From positions 1 to 5,110 of the forward strand of contig CAMQOJ010000340.1 of NCBI GenBank assembly GCA_947003375.1: DNA of 5,110 nt. The letters are read 5' to 3'. Every line of letters starts with the position of its first letter. The first letter of the stretch is position 1. Shown in pieces: positions 1 through 5,110 of the stretch. The notes beneath the pieces are model-generated. The model was given only the letters and a program-made list of their open reading frames with translations. It did not search any database and had not been told where the DNA came from. This DNA comes from an uncultured Lachnospiraceae bacterium (GTDB taxonomy: Bacteria > Bacillota > Clostridia > Lachnospirales > Lachnospiraceae). A program made the translations under genes and the position numbers.

Positions 1-28
1 GTATACATTAATCCAAATGAAATGTCAA
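1..28 (-). promoter_or_regulatory. Strong sigma-A-type promoter directed out of the left edge
   Basis: On the minus strand, bases 28-23 read TTGACA, a perfect -35 element. A spacer of exactly 17 bases follows, and then TATAC at 5-1, where the window ends; the sixth base of the -10 is not visible. Five visible -10 bases include four matches to TATAAT. Transcription would start just outside the window and serve a gene downstream of prs. The promoter lies just past the prs stop and its weak terminator candidate, so it probably begins a new transcription unit. The truncated -10 is the main uncertainty. Confidence 0.55.
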
Positions 29-31
29 CCT

Positions 32-68
32 AAAATAGAGAGTGGTTTACAATAGGCCGCGGCACTCT
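32..68 (-). terminator. Weak candidate terminator after prs
   Basis: On the minus strand, AGAGTG (68-63, overlapping the prs stop codon) can pair with CACTCT (44-39) across an 18-base loop that itself contains the palindrome GCCGCGGC (56-63). The stem is followed by CTATTTTA, a short and interrupted T tract. The position fits the end of the prs transcript, but the 6-bp stem, long loop and poor T tract make this only a possible terminator. Confidence 0.3.
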
Positions 69-1251
69 ACAATTCTCCATTCTTGTACCGCGCCACGATG
101 CTCGTGATTCTCTCATTGGGATTCAGCAGATCGCTGATGGAGGAATCATGGTTCAGGGTATCGATGATATAGGCGATGTATTTGCTCATGTCGCAGTTGA
201 TGTACCATTCCCTGCGCAGCAGCTCCGGCGTCTGATAGATTAAGTTCGTGGTCAGCACCCGGTCGATGATGCCGTCCTCATAGGCCCGGTCGAATTTGTC
301 CAGGCCGCTGGTGAACAATCCGAAGGTGGAGAAGACGAATATCTTGTGCGCCTTGCGGCTCTTCAGCTCGGCTGCTACTTCCAGCACGCTGTCCCCGGAG
401 GAAATCATGTCGTCGATGATAATCATGTCCTTTCCTTCCACGCTGGTGCCCAGGAACTCATGGGCGATGATGGGATTGCGCCCATTCACTATCCTCGTAT
501 AGTCCCGCCTCTTATAGAACATGCCCATATCCAGCCCCAGAACATTGGCGCAGTAGATGGCCCGGGTCATGCCGCCCTCGTCCGGGCTTATGACCATCAT
601 GTGGTCGGTGTCTATCTGCAGGTCGCTAACATGGCCCAACAGCCCCTTGATGAACTGGTAGGCGGGCTGTACGGTCTCGAAGCCGTGCAGGGGGATGGCG
701 TTCTGGACCCTGGGATCATGGGCATCGAAGGTGATGATATTGTCCACACCCATCTGCGTCAGCTCCTGGAGCGCCAGGGCACAGTCCAGGGATTCCCTGT
801 TGGAGCGCTTATGCTGGCGGCTTTCGTACAGGAAGGGCATGATTACCGTGATGCGGCGGGCCTTTCCGCCCACAGCGGCGATGATTCGCTTCAGATCCTG
901 GTAGTGGTCATCCGGCGACATGTGGTTCTCCTGGCCGCCCAGGCGGTAGGTCAGGGAATAGTTGCACACATCCACCAGCAGATAAAGGTCGAAGCCCCGG
1001 ACGGATTCCAGGATCGTCCCCTTGGCCTCCCCGGAGCCGAAGCGCGGAACCTTTGCCTGCAGCAGGTAGGAGCCCCTCTGATAACCGGAGAAGGCCAGAG
1101 ATTCCTTGTGCTCGCTCTCCCGCTCGGCTCTCCACCTCACCAGGTATTTGTCGATTTGCTCGGAGAGGGGCCTGCAGCCCTCCAGTGCGATGATTCCCAG
1201 AGAACCTACGGGAATGGTTTCCAAGTTCCTTTTTTCTTCGCGGTTGCCCAT
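67..1251 (-). CDS. prs: Ribose-phosphate pyrophosphokinase (PRPP synthetase), long clostridial form
   Basis: This cytoplasmic enzyme should transfer pyrophosphate from ATP to ribose 5-phosphate, giving PRPP for purine, pyrimidine, histidine, tryptophan and NAD synthesis. The predicted protein has 394 residues; classical bacterial enzymes have about 315. Family landmarks appear in order: the ESVRG segment (82-86), the ATP-site motif SRQHKRSNRE (144-153), the metal and catalytic histidine region DAHDPRVQ (176-183), ISPDEGGMTRA (221-231), the flexible-loop KRR (247-249) and the PRPP loop IIDDMISSGDS (278-288). That loop ends SSGDS where classical enzymes have T-A/G-G-T. Extra length lies in the N-terminal half, around the insertion near residues 93-118, and in a C-terminal extension after about residue 335. 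The ATG start has AAAGGG seven bases upstream. The gene follows the helicase loader by 87 bases and could be cotranscribed with it or use its own promoter. The family call is firm; activity and allosteric behaviour of this long form are inferred. Confidence 0.93.
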   Translation of the reverse strand: MGNREEKRNLETIPVGSLGIIALEGCRPLSEQIDKYLVRWRAERESEHKESLAFSGYQRGSYLLQAKVPRFGSGEAKGTILESVRGFDLYLLVDVCNYSLTYRLGGQENHMSPDDHYQDLKRIIAAVGGKARRITVIMPFLYESRQHKRSNRESLDCALALQELTQMGVDNIITFDAHDPRVQNAIPLHGFETVQPAYQFIKGLLGHVSDLQIDTDHMMVISPDEGGMTRAIYCANVLGLDMGMFYKRRDYTRIVNGRNPIIAHEFLGTSVEGKDMIIIDDMISSGDSVLEVAAELKSRKAHKIFVFSTFGLFTSGLDKFDRAYEDGIIDRVLTTNLIYQTPELLRREWYINCDMSKYIAYIIDTLNHDSSISDLLNPNERITSIVARYKNGEL

Positions 1252-1258
1252 GATGTAT

Positions 1259-1264
1259 CCCTTT
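1259..1264 (-). promoter_or_regulatory. Ribosome binding site of prs
   Basis: The minus strand reads AAAGGG here, seven bases before the ATG at 1251. It is a moderate Shine-Dalgarno match and supports the chosen start, which begins the reading MGNREEKRNLE. Confidence 0.6.
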
Positions 1265-1276
1265 CTGTTCTTTTAC

Positions 1277-1292
1277 ATGCAGGTTCCTGCAT
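1277..1292. promoter_or_regulatory. Near-perfect palindrome upstream of prs, possible operator
   Basis: The plus strand reads ATGCAGG-TT-CCTGCAT, a perfect 7-bp inverted repeat with a two-base centre. It lies 26 bases upstream of the prs start, between the helicase loader and prs. On the plus strand it is followed by TTTTT, so it resembles a small terminator for that strand, but no plus-strand gene needs one. On the minus strand, where the genes lie, the downstream bases are GTAAAAG and give no T tract. A dimeric repressor site for prs, or an mRNA leader hairpin, fits the position better. I do not recognise the motif as a known PurR or PyrR site. Confidence 0.45.
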
Positions 1293-1338
1293 TTTTGTCT
1301 GAAGCCGGAAGAAGTCCTCGATGAGTTTTCCTAAATAT

Positions 1339-2331
1339 TTATGTAGCGGGGGCGTTGGACAGGCGCTTTTTCAGGATGCGGATGTCCGGCCCTGTGAAAC
1401 TGCACAACGTGAAGCTGCTGGTGATTCGGGAGAAGACACGGTCGGAATAACGGTTCCGGAGCTCCTCCAGGCTGATGTTGGTGGAAATCAGGGTGGATTT
1501 CCCGCTCAGGTGCCGCTCGTTGAGGCAGGCGAACAGCGAGGAGGTCACGAAGTTGTTGGTGATTTCCGTTCCCAAATCGTCGATAATCAACAGGTCGCAG
1601 CCATAGAGATCCTCGCAGAAATCCTGGAGGCCCTCCTTCAGCCGTCCGTCAAAGGTATATCTGGCCAGCATGTCGAACAGGCCGGCGGCGCTGAAATAGA
1701 TGACGGAATTGCCCCGCTGGAGAAGCTCCCTGGCGATGCAGCCGGAGAGGAAGCTCTTCCCGGTGCCTACTGCACCATAGAAGAAGAGGTTCTGGCAGTT
1801 GCCCTCGAACTCCTGTATGAACCTGCGGCTGACGCCAACTGCCGCCTGGAAGCGGCGCAAATCCTCCCCCTGATAATACTCATACGAAAGAACGGAAAAA
1901 TTCTCCCGCTCTATCATTTCCTGTATGTGGGACTGGGCATACAGAATCGAAATCTCCTGCTGTCGGAAGCAATGACACTTTGCTTTAAGCCCCTCCGATG
2001 AGGCGATGTAACCGGTGTCTTGACAGTCTGGGCACCTATAGACGGGCTCCAGATAATCCGCCGGGAAGCCATGTTCCTCAAGCAGGCGCTTACGCCTCTG
2101 GGCGATTTCCGCAAGCTCCTCCCGGAGCCCTGACAGCGCGGCATCATCCCCCTCCAGCAGGCGCTTTGCACGGGCTACGGAGAGAGTGCTGACGGATTCG
2201 CACAGGGGCAGATACTCCGGAATGGCCTCACAGACCTCCTGTCTCCTGGCATCCTCCAGGGCACGGCTCTCGTCCCTTGTGCGCTGGTATTCCTTTATGA
2301 TGGCTTCGTATTGAGAATTGCTCAGTGCCAT
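1339..2331 (-). CDS. DnaC/DnaI-like AAA+ helicase loader
   Basis: The 330-residue protein should load the hexameric replicative helicase onto origin DNA, acting with the neighbouring DnaD/DnaB-type protein. The N-terminal 90 residues are charged and probably helical. A likely zinc site follows: C100-x2-C103 and C119-x-C121. The AAA+ core has Walker A GAVGTGKS (186-193), Walker B LLIIDDLG (247-254), sensor 1 STN (283-285) and a probable arginine-finger region RNRYSDRVFSRI (292-303). Zinc domain plus C-terminal ATPase is the layout of Bacillus DnaI rather than of the IstB transposition helpers, which lack this N-terminal region. The ATG is preceded by AGGAG with a six-base spacer. The gene starts 23 bases after the DnaD/DnaB-like stop codon, so the two are almost surely cotranscribed. 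Annotation pipelines often label such genes dnaC, or simply ATP-binding protein. The family call is strong; the helicase partner is inferred. Confidence 0.92.
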   Translation of the reverse strand: MALSNSQYEAIIKEYQRTRDESRALEDARRQEVCEAIPEYLPLCESVSTLSVARAKRLLEGDDAALSGLREELAEIAQRRKRLLEEHGFPADYLEPVYRCPDCQDTGYIASSEGLKAKCHCFRQQEISILYAQSHIQEMIERENFSVLSYEYYQGEDLRRFQAAVGVSRRFIQEFEGNCQNLFFYGAVGTGKSFLSGCIARELLQRGNSVIYFSAAGLFDMLARYTFDGRLKEGLQDFCEDLYGCDLLIIDDLGTEITNNFVTSSLFACLNERHLSGKSTLISTNISLEELRNRYSDRVFSRITSSFTLCSFTGPDIRILKKRLSNAPAT

Positions 2332-2337
2332 TATGAT

Positions 2338-2342
2338 CTCCT
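2338..2342 (-). promoter_or_regulatory. Ribosome binding site of the helicase loader gene
   Basis: AGGAG on the minus strand, six bases before the ATG at 2331, is a good Shine-Dalgarno match inside the 23-base gap after the upstream gene. It fixes the start and supports coupled expression. Confidence 0.75.
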
Positions 2343-2354
2343 GTCCCTGTGCCC

Positions 2355-3473
2355 TTAGTTGCTGACCAGTTCCTTCTCCAGGGCAGCAAAGTCATAGTTA
2401 TGCTGCGGAAACTGATTGAAGCGGTTGCCCGACGGCTTCGGAGGATTGGAGGAGGCGTTCTTCCTACGCTGCTGGTGCAGATCGTCAATCCCCTGGATAT
2501 CGGCCTTGTGGTGCACGTTCTGGCGCTTCCAGCTGCTTAAGATGCTCTCGGCATACTCGAAGCGGTGCTTGTCCGTCGCCAGCACGGTGCGCTCGCAGGC
2601 CTCGATGATGATGTCCATGGAAAAGCCGTAATCCTTCAGCCAGCGGGTGATGAACTCCATCTCCTTGGCGGTGGGAGAGTTGCTTTTGCCCAGGCCATTC
2701 ATGATGGTGTAGATATTCCTGTCATAGCGGGTGGCCTGCTTCTGGGCCTGCTTCGGGGTGGAGATGCCCTCCTGCGCCCAATTCACGGCTACCTTCTCTA
2801 TGTATTTGAAATCCTTCTTGCCCCTGTCCACACAGTACTGGAGCAGATAGTCGATCAGGTCATCGGAAAAGTGCAGCACGTCCGTGAAGTACAGGATGGT
2901 CTTAATCTCGGAAGGTGTCAGAGGCTTTCCGATATAGGATTCCGCAATGAACAGAAGCTGGGTGGTCTCCTGCCTGCTCTTGAACTCCCGCAGCTGGTCG
3001 GGCGTGTAGGATGGCTTCTCATAGAGCGAGGCAGTCTGCGGCTTGTCGGGCTCCTCCGCAAGCCCTTCGGGAACGGCTCCTCCCCGGGAATCCTCCGTAG
3101 CCGCAGCCTCCATAGCGGGCATAGGCACGAAGGAGGCCGGCATCTGGGGGACAGACCCGGAGCCTGTCCTGTCCTCGGCGTTCAAATCGTGGATATGGAT
3201 TCCCACCAGATTCTTGTCCCCATCGTAATCCAGGCTGAGGAGCTGCTGCCTCTCCCAATATTTCAGGGCCCGCAGTACATCCTTCTCTGTGTGGTTGAAC
3301 TTGTCCGCGATGTCGGACACACTGGTGGCCAGATGGGCGTTCATCATGCGGAGCAGATAGAGATAGACCTTCAGCTGTGCGTCATTGGCATCCCCCATAT
3401 ATTCATCGATGAAAAGATTGGACACCACTGTGGAATCCACATGGTTACCCGGATAAATCGTTACACGCGCCAT
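2355..3473 (-). CDS. DnaD/DnaB-family primosomal protein (helicase co-loader)
   Basis: The 372-residue protein belongs to the DnaD/DnaB replication-initiation family of Firmicutes. Residues about 15-95 look like the N-terminal winged-helix domain (DDBH1). An acidic, proline-rich linker follows (about 100-155). Two DDBH2-like helical repeats come next: about 165-235, ending in Y224-x3-V228-x3-W232, and about 250-320, ending in Y307-x3-I311-x3-W315. The second matches the YxxxIxxxW DNA-binding signature known from DnaD; the first is a conservative variant. Winged helix plus two DDBH2 copies is the layout of Bacillus DnaB more than of DnaD, which has one. A basic, Asn/Pro-rich stretch (336-351) leads to a C-terminal tail with FNQFPQ and YDFAALEKEL. 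The start at 3473 is chosen because AGGGGAG lies five bases upstream and protein-like sequence begins there. The frame stays open to 3737, but that part runs through the DnaA-box region and into the end of murC. The next gene encodes the DnaI-like loader, as in the Bacillus dnaB-dnaI pair. Confidence 0.88.
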   Translation of the reverse strand: MARVTIYPGNHVDSTVVSNLFIDEYMGDANDAQLKVYLYLLRMMNAHLATSVSDIADKFNHTEKDVLRALKYWERQQLLSLDYDGDKNLVGIHIHDLNAEDRTGSGSVPQMPASFVPMPAMEAAATEDSRGGAVPEGLAEEPDKPQTASLYEKPSYTPDQLREFKSRQETTQLLFIAESYIGKPLTPSEIKTILYFTDVLHFSDDLIDYLLQYCVDRGKKDFKYIEKVAVNWAQEGISTPKQAQKQATRYDRNIYTIMNGLGKSNSPTAKEMEFITRWLKDYGFSMDIIIEACERTVLATDKHRFEYAESILSSWKRQNVHHKADIQGIDDLHQQRRKNASSNPPKPSGNRFNQFPQHNYDFAALEKELVSN

Positions 3474-3478
3474 TGGTT

Positions 3479-3485
3479 CTCCCCT
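3479..3485 (-). promoter_or_regulatory. Ribosome binding site that decides the DnaD/DnaB-like start
   Basis: The minus strand reads AGGGGAG, five bases before the ATG at 3473. This excludes the long upstream in-frame extension as the likely translation start. Confidence 0.7.
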
Positions 3486-3535
3486 GCCTCTCAAAACAAT
3501 CGTCTCACAATGCGCCGGACTGACGCAGTAGCAAA

Positions 3536-3564
3536 AGTATAGCGTAAGGTGCGGAACGAGGAAA
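3536..3564 (-). promoter_or_regulatory. Putative promoter of the primosome operon
   Basis: On the minus strand TATACT (3541-3536) matches TATAAT in five of six bases. With a 17-base spacer the -35 would be TTTCCT (3564-3559), which shares only three bases with TTGACA. Transcription would begin near 3529 and give a leader of about 56 bases. A poor -35 suits a promoter that needs an activator, and the DnaA-box triplet lies about 50 bases further upstream. The -10 is the only strong part of this call. Confidence 0.4.
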
Positions 3565-3590
3565 TAGACAAAGGGCCTGAATCCGTCAGG

Positions 3591-3603
3591 GGGGGCAGCC
3601 CCC
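3591..3603. repeat. Short GC-only hairpin in the murC-primosome gap
   Basis: G5 (3591-3595) and C5 (3599-3603) can pair around a three-base loop; the G run begins at 3589, giving seven G in a row. No T tract follows on either strand, so it is not a normal intrinsic terminator. It lies between the putative primosome promoter and the DnaA-box triplet. Its role is unknown. Confidence 0.35.
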
Positions 3604-3668
3604 GGGCCTGTTTGTGGAAAATGTGGAAACAGTGGATAACTTTCCCCGGTCCAGGCGTTTACAGGCCC
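3604..3668. repeat. 8-bp inverted repeat bracketing the DnaA-box triplet
   Basis: GGGCCTGT (3604-3611) and ACAGGCCC (3661-3668) are perfect inverted repeats on either side of the three abutting boxes at 3613-3639. Another direct copy, GGGCCTG, is at 3573-3579. An 8-bp inverted pair is not rare by chance in a GC-rich gap of this length, so the bracketing may be accidental. Confidence 0.35.
3613..3639 (-). promoter_or_regulatory. Three abutting DnaA-box-like 9-mers
   Basis: Read on the minus strand the three contiguous 9-mers are TTATCCACT (3639-3631), GTTTCCACA (3630-3622) and TTTTCCACA (3621-3613). Against the DnaA consensus TTATCCACA they have one, two and one mismatches. All have the same orientation and no base between them. 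They lie upstream of the putative primosome promoter, where DnaA could activate, repress or be titrated. The resemblance is seen directly; DnaA binding is inferred. Confidence 0.7.
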
Positions 3669-3673
3669 TGTCC

Positions 3674-3716
3674 AAAAAAATATCCACAGTCCGGATTTTC
3701 GTCTTTTCTGTGGATA
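3674..3716 (-). terminator. Intrinsic terminator of murC built from DnaA-box arms
   Basis: On the minus strand TATCCACAG (3716-3708) pairs perfectly with CTGTGGATA (3689-3681), followed at once by seven T (3680-3674). The 9-bp stem has an 18-base loop with a small internal TCCGGA palindrome. The structure begins 10 bases after the murC stop codon, as expected for its terminator. Each arm is also most of a DnaA-box-like 9-mer. The long loop and modest GC content of the stem lower confidence. Confidence 0.6.
3680..3688 (+). promoter_or_regulatory. DnaA-box-like 9-mer, inverted relative to the others in the gap
   Basis: ATATCCACA on the plus strand has one mismatch to TTATCCACA. It is the only plus-strand box in the gap and supplies one arm of the murC terminator hairpin, so its conservation could reflect either role. 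Confidence 0.55.
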
Positions 3717-3726
3717 CTGTGGATAA
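3709..3726 (-). promoter_or_regulatory. Two abutting DnaA boxes directly after the murC stop codon
   Basis: On the minus strand TTATCCACA (3726-3718) is a perfect consensus DnaA box, followed without a gap by GTATCCACA (3717-3709) with one mismatch. The first box begins at the base after the murC TAA. Direction and abutting spacing match the triplet at 3613-3639. A further weaker match, TTATCAACA, lies on the plus strand inside murC at 3780-3788. Confidence 0.75.
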
Positions 3727-5110
3727 TTACGACCCAAGCAGGCTTTCCCCGATTTTTACCACGTCCCCGGCCCCCATGGTTATCAACAGATCGCCCTTTA
3801 TGCAATTTTCCAGTAGGAAATTCTCTATCTCGTCGAAGCTGGGGAAATAATGGCATGTATGCCCCAACGCCTGAATCTCCCGCTGCAGGTCCTGGGAATG
3901 GACGCCCAGGGTATCCGTCTCCCTGGCCGCGTAGATGTCCGCCAGCACCACCTCGTCCGCCAGGCACAGGGACCGGGCGAATTCCTTCAGATAGGCCTTG
4001 GTGCGGGTGTAGGTGTGGGGCTGGAACACGCACCAGAGCTTCCGGTGGGGATAGTTGGCGGCGGCCTTCAGGGTGGCCTCGATCTCCGTGGGATGGTGGG
4101 CGTAGTCGTCTATGACGGTGACGCCGCCGATGGTCCCCTTGTGCTCAAAGCGCCTGTCGGTGCCCTTGTAGCCCTGCAGCGCCCCTGCCGCCAGGCTGCC
4201 GTCGATGTCCAGGCACTCCGCCACCGCGAAGGCCGCCAGGGCATTGTGCACATTGTGCTCGCCGGGCACGCTTAAAGTCACGGGGCGCTTTGCCCCTCCC
4301 GGACAGTGCAGGATGAAGCGGGGGTTGCCGAAGCCGTCATAGCGGATGTCCGTGGCGAAATAGTCGTTCGGCTCGCCCGCTCCAAAGGTGACGACGCGGC
4401 AGCGCAAGCCTTCCGTGATCTCCTCCAGCCGATCGATGTCCCCATTGACGACGAGGCAGCCGTCCTGGGGCAGGAGCTGGGCGAACCGCCGAAAGGAATG
4501 GCGGATGTCCTCCAGGTCCTTGAAGAAGTCAAGGTGGTCTTCCCCTATGTTCAGGATGATGCCCACCTTCGGGAAGAAGTCCAGGAAGCTGTTGGTGTAC
4601 TCGCAGGCCTCCGCCACGAAGTATCCGGAATGGCCGATGCGCATATTGCCACCGATGTCCTTCAGGACGCCGCCGATGGACAGGGTGGGATCCAGGCCCG
4701 CGCCGAGCAGAATCTCGCCCACCATGGAGGTGGCGGTGGTCTTGCCGTGGGTGCCGCTGACGGCGATGGGGGTCTGGTAATGCTTCATGATCTGGCCCAG
4801 AAGCTGGCCCCTGGTAAGGCAGGGGAGGAGCCTGGCGTGGGCCTCCTTATACTCCGGATTGTCGGGGTGGATGGCGGCGGTGAAGACCACGCAGTCGATC
4901 CTGCCGGCCTCAGTCATATTTTCGGCCCTCTGTCCATAGAATACGGTAATCCCCTGTGCCTCCAGCATCTCGGTGGTGGCGCTGGGCGCCCGGTCGGAGC
5001 CGCAGACCTGAAAGCCCGCGTCCTGCAGCAGCAGGGCCATGCCGGACATGCTGATGCCGCCGATGCCCACGAAGTAGAGGGAAGAGGGATGGTTGAAATC
5101 AATTGTATAC
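3727..5110 (-). CDS. murC: UDP-N-acetylmuramate--L-alanine ligase, start codon cut by the window edge
   Basis: MurC joins L-alanine to UDP-N-acetylmuramate using ATP, the first peptide-adding step of peptidoglycan precursor synthesis in the cytoplasm. Open codons continue to the edge and read YTIDFNHPSS before LYFVGIGG. The last base, 5110, would be the G of an ATG whose first two bases are outside, giving about 461 residues, normal for MurC. In that numbering the N-terminal UDP-binding motif GIGGISMSG is at 16-24, the P-loop GTHGKT at 120-125, EACEY at 168-172, NIGEDHLD at 188-195, EHNVHNALA near 285-293, GTDRRFE at 317-323, DDYAHHPTEI at 335-344, FQPHTYTRT at 363-371 and TMGAGDV at 445-451. 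All three Mur-ligase domains are complete. The HxxN and YAHHPTE motifs separate it from MurD, MurE and MurF. A GTG at 5070 is a formal alternative start but would cut into the nucleotide-binding strand. The stop is followed directly by DnaA boxes and a probable terminator. Confidence 0.96.
   Translation of the reverse strand, partial: YTIDFNHPSSLYFVGIGGISMSGMALLLQDAGFQVCGSDRAPSATTEMLEAQGITVFYGQRAENMTEAGRIDCVVFTAAIHPDNPEYKEAHARLLPCLTRGQLLGQIMKHYQTPIAVSGTHGKTTATSMVGEILLGAGLDPTLSIGGVLKDIGGNMRIGHSGYFVAEACEYTNSFLDFFPKVGIILNIGEDHLDFFKDLEDIRHSFRRFAQLLPQDGCLVVNGDIDRLEEITEGLRCRVVTFGAGEPNDYFATDIRYDGFGNPRFILHCPGGAKRPVTLSVPGEHNVHNALAAFAVAECLDIDGSLAAGALQGYKGTDRRFEHKGTIGGVTVIDDYAHHPTEIEATLKAAANYPHRKLWCVFQPHTYTRTKAYLKEFARSLCLADEVVLADIYAARETDTLGVHSQDLQREIQALGHTCHYFPSFDEIENFLLENCIKGDLLITMGAGDVVKIGESLLGS

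Noticed and set aside
1277..1296. Plus-strand intrinsic terminator (palindrome followed by TTTTT)
   Set aside because: No plus-strand gene precedes it. The hairpin is small, and its position in front of prs suits a regulatory site better.
346..1302. Long plus-strand open frame (318 residues) opposite prs
   Set aside because: It is antisense to a gene with clear catalytic motifs, shows no recognisable domain of its own, and is explained by codon bias in GC-rich DNA.
1321..2001. Plus-strand open frame (226 residues) opposite the helicase loader
   Set aside because: It is the complement of the AAA+ coding sequence, with no independent protein features.
1339..2331. IstB-type transposition helper, hence an IS21-like element
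   Set aside because: The ATPase resembles IstB, but the N-terminal zinc region, the adjacent DnaD/DnaB-type gene and the absence of an istA transposase or element ends point to a replication loader.
2565..3542. Long plus-strand open frame (325 residues) opposite the DnaD/DnaB-like gene
   Set aside because: It mirrors the codon pattern of the real gene, has no recognisable motif and no convincing promoter.
3474..3726. Chromosomal origin of replication
   Set aside because: DnaA boxes and a short A/T run are present, but there is no dnaA, dnaN or rpmH nearby and no extended AT-rich unwinding region. A regulatory or titration site is more economical; genome-wide GC skew would settle it.
3474..3737. 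An 88-codon N-terminal extension of the DnaD/DnaB-like frame, reaching into murC
   Set aside because: It lacks any recognisable domain, runs through the DnaA boxes and terminator, and overlaps the murC stop. The ATG at 3473 has a good ribosome binding site and starts the conserved part.

Overview
The window suggests a Gram-positive anaerobe of the Clostridia, most likely a rather GC-rich member of the Lachnospiraceae. The reasons are a long, divergent PRPP synthetase of a type I recognise from that family, and a DnaD/DnaB-type plus DnaI-type helicase-loader pair, which is a Firmicutes trait. The family assignment is from memory of protein types, not from a search.

All four supported genes lie on the minus strand. 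Read in the direction of transcription (right to left) they are: murC (3727-5110, missing only about two bases of its start codon at the right edge); a DnaD/DnaB-family primosomal protein (2355-3473); a DnaC/DnaI-like AAA+ helicase loader (1339-2331); and a ribose-phosphate pyrophosphokinase (67-1251). The two replication genes are 23 bases apart and form an evident operon. prs follows after 87 bases that contain a near-perfect palindrome. At the far left edge, a strong promoter (TTGACA, 17-base spacer, TATAC at the edge) points out of the window on the minus strand.

The most notable stretch is the 253-base gap between murC and the primosome genes (3474-3726). It holds six 9-mers resembling the DnaA box, one of them a perfect TTATCCACA, arranged as three abutting copies (3613-3639), one inverted copy (3680-3688) and two abutting copies (3709-3726) that begin right after the murC stop codon. 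Two of the boxes face each other and form the stem of what looks like the intrinsic terminator of murC. A putative promoter for the primosome operon lies on the other side of the triplet. I read this as a DnaA-bound regulatory or titration site controlling the helicase-loading genes. A replication origin is possible but less likely, since dnaA and dnaN are not in view.

Together the genes cover cell-wall precursor synthesis (MurC), loading of the replicative helicase (DnaD/DnaB-like and DnaI-like proteins) and supply of PRPP for nucleotide synthesis. No mobile element, CRISPR array, tRNA or rRNA was seen. The enzymes are ordinary housekeeping genes; the novelty, if any, is in the intergenic DNA.
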